Shown here: positions 17,830 through 29,988 of the stretch, piece after piece
Layout: each line of letters starts with the position of its first letter
Numbering within the stretch: position 1 is the stretch's first letter
From: Streptomyces sp. Root431
GTDB lineage: Bacteria; Actinomycetota; Actinomycetes; Streptomycetales; Streptomycetaceae
Assembly: GCF_001426585.1 (NCBI RefSeq)
Contig: NZ_LMEI01000007.1
Location: forward strand, 436,227 to 500,226
Direction of reading: 5' to 3'
DNA: 64,000 bases
Program-made: the position numbers and the translations under genes
Notes under the pieces: model-generated
What the model saw: only the letters and a program-made list of their open reading frames with translations
Database searches by the model: none
What the model was told of the DNA's origin: nothing

Positions 17830-18473
17830 CCGCCCCTGAGGGGCGTGGCATAGCGGGGTTCGACGACAGCAACACCTTCCGCATCCTCCACGTCAGCACC
17901 GGCAACGTCTGCCGCTCGCCGATCACCGAGCGGCTGACCCGCCATGCCCTGTGCGACCGCCTCGGCGACCCTCTCGGCGGCGGCCTGATCGTGGAGAGCG
18001 CGGGCACCTGGGGCCACGAGGGCGCCCCCATGGAGGCCAACGCCGAACTGGTCCTCGCCGACTTCGGCGCGGACTACAGCGGCTTCGTGGGCCGCGAGCT
18101 CCTCGACGAGCACGTCATCCGCGCGGACCTGGTCCTCACGGCCACCCGCGACCACCGCGCCCAGGTCATCTCGATGGGCCACTCGGCGGGCCTGCGCACC
18201 TTCACCCTGAAGGAGTTCACCCGCCTGGTCCGCGCGATCGACCCCGCCACCCTCCCGGACGCCCACGACGAGGGCATGGTGGAACGCGCGCGTGCCCTGG
18301 TCCGCGCGGCAGCGGCTCTACGCGGGTGGCTCCTCGCCCCTTCGGTGGACGCGGACGAGGTCAACGACCCGTACGGCGCCCCGATCACCTTCTTCCGCTC
18401 GATCGGCGACGAGATCAACCAGGCGCTGGATCCTGTGGTGACGGCGCTGACGGGCGTTTCGGCGCGGGGCTGA
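17826..18473 (+). CDS. Low-molecular-weight protein tyrosine phosphatase homologue lacking the catalytic cysteine
   Basis: 215 residues. The N-terminal loop reads ILHVSTGNVCRSPITERL, where active enzymes have V-C-x-G-N-x-C-R-S. The nucleophilic cysteine is replaced by serine (codon AGC), while the second Cys, Arg and Ser of the loop remain. A downstream NDPYG motif matches the general-acid loop. As read, it should bind phosphoryl groups or phosphoproteins but not form the cysteinyl-phosphate intermediate. It could be a pseudophosphatase or have a different chemistry. The start is TTG 17826, overlapping the Sua5-type gene stop in TTGA. The pairing with a Sua5 gene is a common bacterial arrangement. 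Confidence 0.88.
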   Translation: MTAPEGRGIAGFDDSNTFRILHVSTGNVCRSPITERLTRHALCDRLGDPLGGGLIVESAGTWGHEGAPMEANAELVLADFGADYSGFVGRELLDEHVIRADLVLTATRDHRAQVISMGHSAGLRTFTLKEFTRLVRAIDPATLPDAHDEGMVERARALVRAAAALRGWLLAPSVDADEVNDPYGAPITFFRSIGDEINQALDPVVTALTGVSARG

Positions 18474-18565
18474 CGTCCCTCGGCCGTGTGACCCCGGCCA
18501 GGCCCGGCGGTCGGAGGGGCGCGTCGGGAGCAGGTCTAAAACGGGCGGGCTGAGGGGGGCGTGCC

Positions 18566-18571
18566 TACATT
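18566..18571 (+). promoter_or_regulatory. Possible -10 element of the glyA paralogue (leaderless)
   Basis: TACATT followed by six bases and then ATG 18578; no ribosome binding site lies in between. Confidence 0.5.
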
Positions 18572-18577
18572 GGTGGC

Positions 18578-19825
18578 ATGCCGGTCACCGCGCCCCCCGA
18601 TGAGGATCTCGACGTCCTGCGCCGGCAGGACCCGGAGATCGCCGACGTGCTGCTCGGCGAGGTGCGGCGGCAGAGCGACAGTCTGCAGTTGATCGCGGCC
18701 GAGAACTTCACCTCGCCCGCCGTCCTCGCCGCCCTCGGGTCGCCGCTCGCCAACAAGTACGCCGAGGGGTATCCCGGCGCCCGGCACCACGGCGGCTGCG
18801 AGTACGCCGACGCCGCCGAGCGGATCGCCGTGGAGAGGGCCACCGCGCTCTTCGGAGCCGACCACGCGAACGTGCAGGCGCACTCGGGCTCCTCGGCCGT
18901 CCTGGCGGCCTACGCGGCCCTCCTGAGGCCCGGGGACACCGTCCTGGCCATGGGCCTGGAGCACGGCGGGCACCTCACGCACGGGTCGCCCGCGAACTTC
19001 TCCGGCCGGTGGTTCGACTTCGTCCCGTACGGGGTCGACGCCGATACCGGCCTCGTCGACTACGAGCAGGTCGCCGCGCTCGCCCGGCACCACCGCCCCA
19101 AGGCGATCGTCTGCGGCTCCATCTCGTACCCCCGCCACCTCGACTACCGGATCTTCCGGGAGATCGCCGACGAGGTCGGGGCGTATCTGATCGCCGACGC
19201 GGCCCATCCCATCGGGCTCGTCGCCGGGGGAGCGGCCCCCAGCCCCGTTCCGTACGCCGACGTCGTCTGCGCGACCACCCACAAGGTCCTGCGCGGACCG
19301 CGCGGCGGGATGATCCTGTGCGGCGCCGAGCTCGCGGGCCGGATCGACCGGGCGGTGTTCCCGTTCACCCAGGGCGGCGCCCAGATGCACACGATCGCGG
19401 CCAAGGCGGTGGCGTTCGGCGAGGCGTCCACTCCGGCGTTCGCCACGTACGCCCATCAGGTGGTGGAACACGCGAAGGTGCTCGCCGCCGCGCTCGCCGC
19501 CGAGGGCTTCGCGCTCACCACCGGCGGGACCGACACCCACGTCATCACCGCCGACCCCGCACCCCTCGGCATCGACGGCCGCACCGCCCGCGCCCGGCTG
19601 GCCGCCGCCGGCATGGTGCTCGACACCTGCGCCCTCCCGTACGGGGAGGGGCGCGGCATCCGGCTCGGCACGGCAGCCGTCACCACGCAGGGCATGGGCG
19701 CCCCGGAGATGGCGAGAATTGCCGCACTGTTCACCGCGGCGCTGCGTGATGAACCCGCTGAGACCGCCCGCGTCAGGGCGGAAGTACGTGCTCTGACCGG
19801 CCGATTTCCCCCGTATGGACGCTGA
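18578..19825 (+). CDS. glyA: Serine hydroxymethyltransferase (probable second glyA paralogue)
   Basis: 415 residues. The family interconverts serine and glycine with tetrahydrofolate. The PLP lysine is in CATTHKVLRGPRGG; IAAENFTSPAVLAALGS, NKYAEGYPGARHHGG and LEHGGHLTHG are all recognisable. Some positions differ from the usual consensus: DAAHPIGLV in place of DMAHIAGLV, and ISYPRHLDY in place of SAYPR-type sequences; the Asp and His of this loop are kept. It is therefore probably active but may be a specialised paralogue. ATG 18578 appears leaderless. It precedes the WecA-type gene. Confidence 0.88.
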   Translation: MPVTAPPDEDLDVLRRQDPEIADVLLGEVRRQSDSLQLIAAENFTSPAVLAALGSPLANKYAEGYPGARHHGGCEYADAAERIAVERATALFGADHANVQAHSGSSAVLAAYAALLRPGDTVLAMGLEHGGHLTHGSPANFSGRWFDFVPYGVDADTGLVDYEQVAALARHHRPKAIVCGSISYPRHLDYRIFREIADEVGAYLIADAAHPIGLVAGGAAPSPVPYADVVCATTHKVLRGPRGGMILCGAELAGRIDRAVFPFTQGGAQMHTIAAKAVAFGEASTPAFATYAHQVVEHAKVLAAALAAEGFALTTGGTDTHVITADPAPLGIDGRTARARLAAAGMVLDTCALPYGEGRGIRLGTAAVTTQGMGAPEMARIAALFTAALRDEPAETARVRAEVRALTGRFPPYGR

Positions 19826-19932
19826 GGAGGACCCGAGCGCAACCGTTCGGGTGGCCCGCGTGTCTCCAAGCACATGGACGGCACGGCTAGGGTGTGGGGC
19901 TGAGATGGCCAGCGATTCCTGTGGGGCAGCCC

Positions 19933-21264
19933 GTGCGTGATTACCTGCTGACGCTCTGTGTCACGGCCGCGGTGACCTATCTGCTCACCGGTCCGGTGCG
20001 GAAGTTCGCCATCGCGACCGGGGCGATGCCGGAGATCCGCGCCCGCGACGTACACCGAGAACCGACTCCGCGGCTCGGTGGCATCGCCATGTTCTTCGGG
20101 CTGTGCACGGGCTTGCTCGTCGCGGACAACCTGCAGAACCTGAACGGTGTCTTCGAGCAGTCCAACGAACCGCGCGCGCTGCTCTCCGGCGCCGCGCTGA
20201 TCTGGCTGATCGGCGTCCTCGACGACAAGTTCGAGCTGGACGCGCTCATCAAGCTGGGCGCGCAGATGATCTCGGCGGGCGTGATGGTCGCGCAGGGTCT
20301 GACGATCCTGTGGCTGCCGATCCCCGGCGTCGGCGTGGTCTCGCTGACCTCGGGGCAGGGCACGCTCCTGACGGTCGCCCTGGTCGTGGTCACCATCAAC
20401 GCGGTCAACTTCGTCGACGGTCTCGACGGCCTCGCCGCCGGCATGGTCTGCATCGCCGCCGCGGCCTTCTTCCTGTACGCGTACCGGCTCTGGTACGGCT
20501 ACACGATCGAGGCCGCCGCCCCCGCGACGCTCTTCACCGCCATCCTCATGGGCATGTGCCTGGGCTTCCTGCCGCACAACATGCACCCGGCGCGGATCTT
20601 CATGGGCGACTCGGGCTCGATGCTGATCGGCCTGATCCTGGCCGCCTCGGCGATCTCGATCACCGGCCAGGTCGACCCGGACGCGCTGAAGATCTTCGAG
20701 GGCTCGACCCGGCAGGCCACCCACGCCGCCCTGCCCGTCTTCATCCCGCTGGTGCTGCCGCTGACGATCATCGCGATCCCGATGGCGGACCTGATCCTCG
20801 CGATCGTGCGCCGTACGTGGAAGGGCCAGTCGCCGTTCGCGGCCGACCGCGGGCACCTGCACCACCGGCTCCTGGAGATCGGGCACTCCCACAGCCGCGC
20901 GGTGCTGATCATGTACTTCTGGTCGGCGCTGATCGCCTTCGGGACGCTGGCGTACTCGGTCCACTCGGCCTCGATGTGGATCGTCCTCGGCATCACCGTG
21001 CTCAGCGCGATCGGTCTGGTGCTGCTCCTGCTGCCGCGGTTCACGCCGCGTGCCCCGCGCTGGGCGCAGTCCGTCGTCCCGCCGCGCTACCGGCGCCGCA
21101 AGCCGGCCCCCGTGCCGGAGGCCGTCGCGATCGGTGACGACGACGAGGACCCGACGGCGTCGGAGGAAGAGCGGGTTCCGGTGCCCGCGGGGCTCCACGG
21201 GGCCACCGCCATCGGCAACCGAGGGCGCTTCACCGATCGGCGGAAGGCCGGAACGCCGAGTTGA
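19933..21264 (+). CDS. WecA/MraY-like undecaprenyl-phosphate sugar-1-phosphate transferase
   Basis: 443 residues with about ten membrane helices. The family transfers a UDP-sugar phosphate (commonly GlcNAc-1-P) to undecaprenyl phosphate, starting synthesis of wall-linked polymers. Catalytic and Mg-binding motifs: IRARDVHREPTPRLGG, IGVLDDKFELDA, NAVNFVDGLDGLAAG, MGDSGSMLIG and the cytosolic GHLHHRLLEIGHSH. GTG 19933 was preferred to the upstream start at 19894 because the first membrane helix starts directly after it. The last 75 residues are a hydrophilic tail. A structural link to the LCP ligase at 13577 is likely. Confidence 0.92.
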   Translation: MRDYLLTLCVTAAVTYLLTGPVRKFAIATGAMPEIRARDVHREPTPRLGGIAMFFGLCTGLLVADNLQNLNGVFEQSNEPRALLSGAALIWLIGVLDDKFELDALIKLGAQMISAGVMVAQGLTILWLPIPGVGVVSLTSGQGTLLTVALVVVTINAVNFVDGLDGLAAGMVCIAAAAFFLYAYRLWYGYTIEAAAPATLFTAILMGMCLGFLPHNMHPARIFMGDSGSMLIGLILAASAISITGQVDPDALKIFEGSTRQATHAALPVFIPLVLPLTIIAIPMADLILAIVRRTWKGQSPFAADRGHLHHRLLEIGHSHSRAVLIMYFWSALIAFGTLAYSVHSASMWIVLGITVLSAIGLVLLLLPRFTPRAPRWAQSVVPPRYRRRKPAPVPEAVAIGDDDEDPTASEEERVPVPAGLHGATAIGNRGRFTDRRKAGTPS

Positions 21265-21526
21265 CGAAAGCCGCTTCGGCGGCCAATACCAGACAACTCG
21301 CCCTCGTGTCGTGCACACACGCGCGGAGTAACCCTCATGTGTGACAGTTGGCACACCTTACGGGTAAAGAACTACTCAAATAGTTTGTGATACCGTTCAC
21401 GAGACCCGGCGACAGTGCCGAAAGACCGTAGTGCGACGGTCCGTTGGCCCCGAGACCCACCTCGGACCGGGCTTACGCTCGTCCATGACGACACCATCGC
21501 CCCCTCCAGCAAGCGGAGACACCGCC
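21265..21526 (+). promoter_or_regulatory. atp operon upstream region
   Basis: About 260 bases, with an unusually A/T-rich patch at 21355-21400 containing the inverted repeat AACTA/TAGTT (21370-21385). A further -10-like TACGCT at 21474-21479 lies five bases before an alternative atpI start ATG 21485. The main atp promoter is probably here; I could not fix a -35/-10 pair. Confidence 0.5.
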
Positions 21527-21940
21527 ATGCCGTCCAACGACGCACGCATCCTTCTGCACACCATCGTTCCCACCGCTGTCGTCGGCGCTGTCGCCACGGT
21601 CATCAGCGGCGTGCTCGCGGGTGGCAAGGGCGCGATCGGCGCCGTCGTCGGCACTCTGGTCGTGATCCTCTTCATGGGCATCGGGCAGTTGGTTCTGCAG
21701 CGGACGGCGAAGTCGCTTCCGCACCTCTTCCAGGCCATGGGGCTGATGCTCTACACGGCCCAGTTGCTGGTGCTCTTCATCTTCCTTGCCTTGCTCAAGA
21801 ACACCACGCTGTTCGACTTCAAGGCCTTCGCCTTCACGCTGCTCGCGACGACCGTGGTGTGGGTCGCCGCACAGGCCCGTGCCTACATGAAGGCCAAGAT
21901 CACGTACATCGACCCCGGAAACACGGGGTCGAAGTCGTGA
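21527..21940 (+). CDS. atpI: ATP synthase protein I
   Basis: 137 residues with four hydrophobic segments (TIVPTAVVGAVATVISGVL, GAVVGTLVVILFMGIG, GLMLYTAQLLVLFIFLAL, LLATTVVWVAAQA). AtpI assists assembly of the c-ring. ATG 21527 has GGAG eight bases upstream; an alternative ATG at 21485 would add 14 residues and would be nearly leaderless. It is the first gene of the atp operon. The last codons form a 7-base hairpin (GACCCCG / CGGGGTC, 21911-21930). Confidence 0.85.
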   Translation: MPSNDARILLHTIVPTAVVGAVATVISGVLAGGKGAIGAVVGTLVVILFMGIGQLVLQRTAKSLPHLFQAMGLMLYTAQLLVLFIFLALLKNTTLFDFKAFAFTLLATTVVWVAAQARAYMKAKITYIDPGNTGSKS

Positions 21941-22162
21941 AGGGTAGGGCCGGGATAAAGCCACGTTCGGCTTCCTGCTATCGTCCGGTGCCAACTGCGG
22001 CACTGCGGGCGCGGGCATCCGAGACGCCTGTCCCAGCGCGAGGCTCGATGCCGAACCGCCGCCCCCTTATCCGTAAGACCAGTCCAGTGCCGACCCGCGG
22101 CTGCGTGCCGCGCCGACACAACGAGGTTGCCGTACCTATGCGCCACGCTGAAGGAGCCCGCG

Positions 22163-23330
<1,168 letters not shown>

Positions 23331-23370
23331 GCCGGACCGACTGCCCGATTCTTTTACGGAAGGCACTGAT

Positions 23371-23916
23371 GTGAACGCGCTTCTTCTTGCGCAGGCGGAG
23401 GAGCCCCAGCCTCCTCTGATCCCGCATCTTGACGAGCTCGTCATCGGCCTGATCGCCTTCGTCATCGTCTTCGGCTTCCTCGCCAAGAAGCTCCTCCCGA
23501 ACATCAACAAGGTTCTGGACGAGCGTCGCGAGGCCATCGAGGGCGGCATCGAGAAGGCCGAGTCGGCCCAGATCGAGGCCCAGAGCGTGCTGGAGCAGTA
23601 CAAGGCTCAGCTCGCCGAGGCCCGCCACGAGGCCGCGCGTCTTCGCCAGGAGGCGACGGAGCAGGGCACCGCGATCATCCAGGAGATGAAGGCGGAAGGC
23701 CAGCGCCAGCGCGAGGAGATCATCGCGGCCGGCCACTCGCAGATCGAGGCCGACCGCAAGGCCGCGTCCGCGTCGCTGCGTCAGGACGTGGGCAAGCTCG
23801 CCACCGACCTGGCCGGCAAGCTGGTCGGCGAGTCCCTCGAGGACACCGCCCGCCAGAGCCGGACGATCGACCGCTTCCTCGATGAGCTCGAGGAGAAGGC
23901 AGAGGCCGTCCGATGA
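23371..23916 (+). CDS. atpF: F1Fo ATP synthase subunit b
   Basis: 181 residues. One N-terminal membrane helix (about 22-45, LDELVIGLIAFVIVFGFLA) is followed by a long charged coiled coil forming the peripheral stalk (residues 50-180). GTG 23371 with GGAAGG upstream. Its TGA overlaps the atpH start in ATGA. Confidence 0.95.
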   Translation: MNALLLAQAEEPQPPLIPHLDELVIGLIAFVIVFGFLAKKLLPNINKVLDERREAIEGGIEKAESAQIEAQSVLEQYKAQLAEARHEAARLRQEATEQGTAIIQEMKAEGQRQREEIIAAGHSQIEADRKAASASLRQDVGKLATDLAGKLVGESLEDTARQSRTIDRFLDELEEKAEAVR

Positions 23917-24728
23917 ACGGAGCGAGCCGCGAGGCACTGTCCGCCGCCCGCGAGTCCCTCGACGCGCTGACCGACAACACGCCGGTCGACGCGACGAAGC
24001 TCTCGGACGAGCTGGCCGCCGTCACCGCGCTCCTCGACCGCGAGGTGTCGCTGCGCCGGGTCCTGACCGACCCCGCTCAGTCGGGTGAGGCCAAGGCCGA
24101 GCTCGCGCAGCGACTCCTGAGCGGACAGGTGGGCGGCGAGACCGTCGACCTGGTCTCGGGCATGGTGCGCAACCGCTGGTCGCGTTCGCGTGACCTGGTC
24201 GACGCGGCCGAGGAGCTGGCGAACATCGCCGACCTCACCGCGGCGCAGAAGGCGGGCGCGCTCGATGGCGTCGAGGACGAGCTGTTCCGGTTCGGCCGGA
24301 TCGTGTCCTCCAGCCCCGAGCTCCGCTCGGCGCTGACGGACAAGGCCGCCACGGCCACCGCCAAGGGCGAGCTGCTCCGCAGCCTGCTCGGCGGCAAGGC
24401 CCACGCGACCACCGAGCGCCTGGTCGTCCGTCTGGTGACCCAGCCCCGGGGACGTAGCCTGGAAGCGGGACTCGAGTCCCTTTCCAAGCTCGCCGCGGCG
24501 CGCCGGAACCGGATGGTCGCCGTCGTCACCTCGGCGGTGCCGCTGTCCGACCAGCAGAAGCAGCGGCTCGGTGCCGTCCTGGCCAAGCTGTACGGCCGGG
24601 AGATGCACCTGAACCTGGACGTGGACCCGGCGGTCCTCGGCGGGATCACGGTGCAGGTCGGCGACGAGGTCATCAACGGGACCATCGCGGAGCGCCTCGG
24701 CGAGGCGACCCGACGACTGGCCGGCTGA
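23913..24728 (+). CDS. atpH: F1Fo ATP synthase subunit delta
   Basis: 271 residues, longer than the E. coli protein (177) but normal for actinobacteria. The N-terminal helical half binds the top of F1. The C-terminal half carries the family signature [15 protein letters not shown] and [21 protein letters not shown]. It links the b stalk to F1. Start ATG overlaps atpF by four bases. Confidence 0.95.
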   Translation: MNGASREALSAARESLDALTDNTPVDATKLSDELAAVTALLDREVSLRRVLTDPAQSGEAKAELAQRLLSGQVGGETVDLVSGMVRNRWSRSRDLVDAAEELANIADLTAAQKAGALDGVEDELFRFGRIVSSSPELRSALTDKAATATAKGELLRSLLGGKAHATTERLVVRLVTQPRGRSLEAGLESLSKLAAARRNRMVAVVTSAVPLSDQQKQRLGAVLAKLYGREMHLNLDVDPAVLGGITVQVGDEVINGTIAERLGEATRRLAG

Positions 24729-24807
24729 CGGCTGCGGCCACCAAAGCAACAAGCATCACAGCATCACCAGCGGCCCGGTTGGGCCGTGCAGAGATTGCAG
24801 AAGATTC

Positions 24808-24825
24808 CTGGGGGTCGGCCCCCAG
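24808..24825 (+). other. Hairpin in the atpH-atpA spacer
   Basis: CTGGGGG/CCCCCAG 7-base stem in the 143-base spacer, not followed by a T-run. It may tune mRNA processing within the operon. Confidence 0.5.
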
Positions 24826-24871
24826 ACCCCTTAAGAAACTTCGGGCCCAACAAGGAGAGCAGGGAACCCAG

Positions 24872-26470
24872 ATGGCGGAGCTCACGATCCGGCCGGAGGA
24901 GATCCGGGACGCACTGGAGAACTTTGTCCAGTCGTACCAGCCGGACGCGGCCTCGCGCGAGGAGGTCGGCACGGTCAGCCTGGCCGGCGACGGCATCGCG
25001 AAGGTCGAGGGTCTTCCCTCGGCCATGGCGAACGAGCTGCTGAAGTTCGAGGACGGCACCCTCGGCCTCGCGCTGAACCTCGAAGAGCGCGAGATCGGTG
25101 CGATCGTCCTCGGCGAATTCAGCGGCATCGAGGAGGGACAGTCGGTGCAGCGCACCGGCGAGGTCCTCTCGGTCGGTGTCGGTGAGGGCTACCTCGGCCG
25201 CGTTGTCGACCCGCTCGGCAACCCGATCGACGGTCTCGGCGAGATCGCGACCGAGGGCCGCCGCGCCCTCGAGCTGCAGGCCCCGGGCGTTATGGCCCGT
25301 AAGTCGGTGCACGAGCCGATGGAGACCGGCTACAAGGCCGTCGACGCCATGACGCCGGTCGGCCGTGGTCAGCGTCAGCTGATCATCGGTGACCGTCAGA
25401 CCGGCAAGACCGCGCTGTGTGTCGACACGATCATCAACCAGCGCGACAACTGGCGCTCGGGCGACGTGAACAAGCAGGTTCGCTGCATCTACGTCGCCGT
25501 CGGCCAGAAGGGCTCGACCATCGCGTCCGTTCGCGGCGCCCTGGAAGAGGCCGGCGCGCTCGAGTACACGACGATCGTCGCCGCCCCGGCGTCCGACCCG
25601 GCCGGCTTCAAGTACCTGGCGCCGTACACCGGTTCCGCCATCGGTCAGCACTGGATGTACCAGGGCAAGCACGTCCTGATCGTCTTCGATGACCTGTCGA
25701 AGCAGGCCGACGCCTACCGCGCCGTGTCGCTGCTGCTGCGCCGCCCGCCGGGCCGTGAGGCCTACCCGGGTGACGTCTTCTACCTGCACTCGCGTCTGCT
25801 CGAGCGCTGCGCGAAGCTCTCGGACGAGCTCGGTGCCGGTTCGATGACCGGTCTTCCGATCGTCGAGACCAAGGCGAACGACGTGTCGGCGTTCATCCCG
25901 ACCAACGTCATCTCCATCACCGACGGCCAGTGCTTCCTGGAGTCCGACCTGTTCAACGCCGGCCAGCGCCCGGCCCTGAACGTCGGTATCTCGGTCTCCC
26001 GTGTCGGTGGCTCCGCCCAGCACAAGGCGATGAAGCAGATCTCCGGTCGCCTCCGTGTGGACCTCGCCCAGTTCCGTGAGCTGGAGGCGTTCGCCGCCTT
26101 CGGTTCGGACCTGGACGCGGCCTCCAAGGCGCAGCTGGAGCGTGGACAGCGCATGGTCGAGCTGCTCAAGCAGGCTCAGTACCAGCCGATGCCCACCGAG
26201 AACCAGGTCGTCTCCGTCTGGGCCGGCACCACCGGCAAGATGGACGACGTCCCGGTCGTCGACATCCGTCGCTTCGAGGCCGAGCTCCTGGCGTACCTCC
26301 GCCAGAACCACTCGGGTCTCATGACCTCCATCCGTGAGGGCGGCAAGATGTCCGACGACACCCTGCAGTCCGTCGGTGACGCCATCGCGGAGTTCAAGAA
26401 GCAGTTCGAGACCTCTGACGGCAAGCTGCTGGGCGAGGACGCTCCTGCCGCCGTCAACGTCTCGAAGTGA
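24872..26470 (+). CDS. atpA: F1Fo ATP synthase subunit alpha
   Basis: 532 residues. It is the non-catalytic nucleotide-binding subunit of F1. The P-loop is [10 protein letters not shown], and the family signature PAVNVGLSVSR-type region appears as [20 protein letters not shown] 24872 lies after AGGGAA; the frame is open further upstream, but [16 protein letters not shown] is the usual N-terminus. It is in the operon between atpH and atpG. Confidence 0.97.
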   Translation: MAELTIRPEEIRDALENFVQSYQPDAASREEVGTVSLAGDGIAKVEGLPSAMANELLKFEDGTLGLALNLEEREIGAIVLGEFSGIEEGQSVQRTGEVLSVGVGEGYLGRVVDPLGNPIDGLGEIATEGRRALELQAPGVMARKSVHEPMETGYKAVDAMTPVGRGQRQLIIGDRQTGKTALCVDTIINQRDNWRSGDVNKQVRCIYVAVGQKGSTIASVRGALEEAGALEYTTIVAAPASDPAGFKYLAPYTGSAIGQHWMYQGKHVLIVFDDLSKQADAYRAVSLLLRRPPGREAYPGDVFYLHSRLLERCAKLSDELGAGSMTGLPIVETKANDVSAFIPTNVISITDGQCFLESDLFNAGQRPALNVGISVSRVGGSAQHKAMKQISGRLRVDLAQFRELEAFAAFGSDLDAASKAQLERGQRMVELLKQAQYQPMPTENQVVSVWAGTTGKMDDVPVVDIRRFEAELLAYLRQNHSGLMTSIREGGKMSDDTLQSVGDAIAEFKKQFETSDGKLLGEDAPAAVNVSK

Positions 26471-26490
26471 CGACGGAAGGGACCTGACTC

Positions 26491-28850
<2,360 letters not shown>

Positions 28851-28863
28851 GCCCCGTGCTCCC

Positions 28864-28893
28864 GAGGGGGGCGGGATCCGTCCCGCCCCCCTC
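28864..28893 (+). terminator. Strong hairpin between atpD and atpC
   Basis: Perfect 13-base stem GAGGGGGGCGGGA / TCCCGCCCCCCTC around TCCG, with no following T-run. A second weaker hairpin (CACCCGG / CCGGGTG) sits at 28920-28941. It may attenuate atpC or stabilise the upstream mRNA 3' end. Confidence 0.65.
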
Positions 28894-28960
28894 ACCACGC
28901 CCATTAGAATTGACCCCAACACCCGGCACGACCGCCGGGTGGTGACCCGAGGAGCCACCC

Positions 28961-29335
28961 TTGGCTGCTGAGCTGCACGTCGAGCTGGTCGCCGCGGACC
29001 GGAGTGTCTGGTCCGGCGAGGCCACCCTGGTCATCGCGCGTACCACCTCCGGCGACATCGGCGTCATGCCCGGCCACCAGCCGCTGCTCGGTGTGCTGGA
29101 GTCGGGCCCGGTGACCATCCGTACCAGTGAGGGCGCGACCGTCGTCGCCGCCGTCCACGGCGGATTCATCTCGTTCGCCGATGACAAGCTGTCTCTGCTT
29201 GCGGAGATCTGCGAGCTGGCGGACGAGATCGACGCCCAGCGCGCCGAGCGCGCGCTGGAGCGTGCGAAGTCGGACTCCGACGCCGCCGCCGAGCGGCGCG
29301 CCGATGTCCGGCTGCGCGCGGTAGCGGTCCGCTGA
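28961..29335 (+). CDS. atpC: F1Fo ATP synthase subunit epsilon
   Basis: 124 residues. The beta-sandwich domain (GDIGVMPGHQPLLGVLESGPV, HGGFISFADDKLSLLAEICELADEID) is followed by a C-terminal helical pair (AERALERAKSDSDAAAERRADVRL). It is the rotor subunit and a regulator of ATP hydrolysis. TTG 28961 follows GAGGAG. A very stable terminator follows. Confidence 0.95.
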   Translation: MAAELHVELVAADRSVWSGEATLVIARTTSGDIGVMPGHQPLLGVLESGPVTIRTSEGATVVAAVHGGFISFADDKLSLLAEICELADEIDAQRAERALERAKSDSDAAAERRADVRLRAVAVR

Positions 29336-29358
29336 CGGACCGCGCCGAGTAGAAGTGC

Positions 29359-29407
29359 CCTCAGCCGCGGCACGGCTGGAATTATCCAGACCGTGCCGCG
29401 GCTGAGG
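29359..29407 (+). terminator. Terminator of the atp operon
   Basis: Perfect 17-base stem CCTCAGCCGCGGCACGG / CCGTGCCGCGGCTGAGG. The loop itself contains a further five-base stem (CTGGA/TCCAG). It is one of the most stable hairpins in the window. Confidence 0.9.
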
Positions 29408-29480
29408 CGATGCAGATGCAGGTGTTTTTCGGTTCGGCCGGCCGTGCCGGTCACGGGACGCAGCGAGGAGGTCGGTGAAG

Positions 29481-29927
29481 ATGTTCCTCGCTCTGCTCGT
29501 GTGCGGCCTGGTCGTCGCACTGGTGGTGATCGGGCTCTTCGTCTTCGGCTTGCGCCGGAGGCTGATCCAGCGTGCCGGCGGCACCTTCGACTGTTCCCTG
29601 CGCTGGGACATTCGCGACGAGCCGGACCCGACCGGCAAGGGCTGGGTGTACGGCGTCGCCCGCTACAGCGGTGACGAGATCGCCTGGTTCCGTGTCTTCT
29701 CCTACGCGCCCCGCCCGCGCCGCGTCCTGGAGCGCTCGGCCATCGTGGCCCTGGAGCGCCGGATGCCGGAGGGCGAGGAAGAGCTCGCGCTGCTCTCCGA
29801 CGCGGTGATCCAGGCCTGTACGTACGACGGGGTCCGGCTGGAGCTCGCGATGAGCGAGGACGCGCGGACCGGCTTCATGGCCTGGCTGGAGGCGGCGCCT
29901 CCCGGCCAGAGGGTGAATGTCGCTTAG
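29481..29927 (+). CDS. DUF2550 family single-pass membrane protein
   Basis: 148 residues. One N-terminal membrane helix (MFLALLVCGLVVALVVIGLF) precedes a soluble domain with a conserved tryptophan-rich start (GTFDCSLRWDIRD, GWVYGVARYSGDEIAWFRVFS). The family is actinobacterial and normally sits directly after atpC, as here; its function is not known. ATG 29481 has GGAGG nine bases upstream; GTG 29475 is an alternative. The strong terminator before it suggests its own promoter. Confidence 0.85.
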   Translation: MFLALLVCGLVVALVVIGLFVFGLRRRLIQRAGGTFDCSLRWDIRDEPDPTGKGWVYGVARYSGDEIAWFRVFSYAPRPRRVLERSAIVALERRMPEGEEELALLSDAVIQACTYDGVRLELAMSEDARTGFMAWLEAAPPGQRVNVA

Positions 29928-29935
29928 TACGTGAA

Positions 29936-29972
29936 GAAGCGGGGGTCGGCGTGCTGCGCCGGCCCCCGCTTC
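29936..29972. terminator. Bidirectional terminator between the DUF2550 gene and chiC
   Basis: 16-base stem GAAGCGGGGGTCGGCG / CGCCGGCCCCCGCTTC (one G-T pair) between two convergent stop codons. Confidence 0.85.
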
Positions 29973-29988
29973 GTCGTACCGCCGAGTG

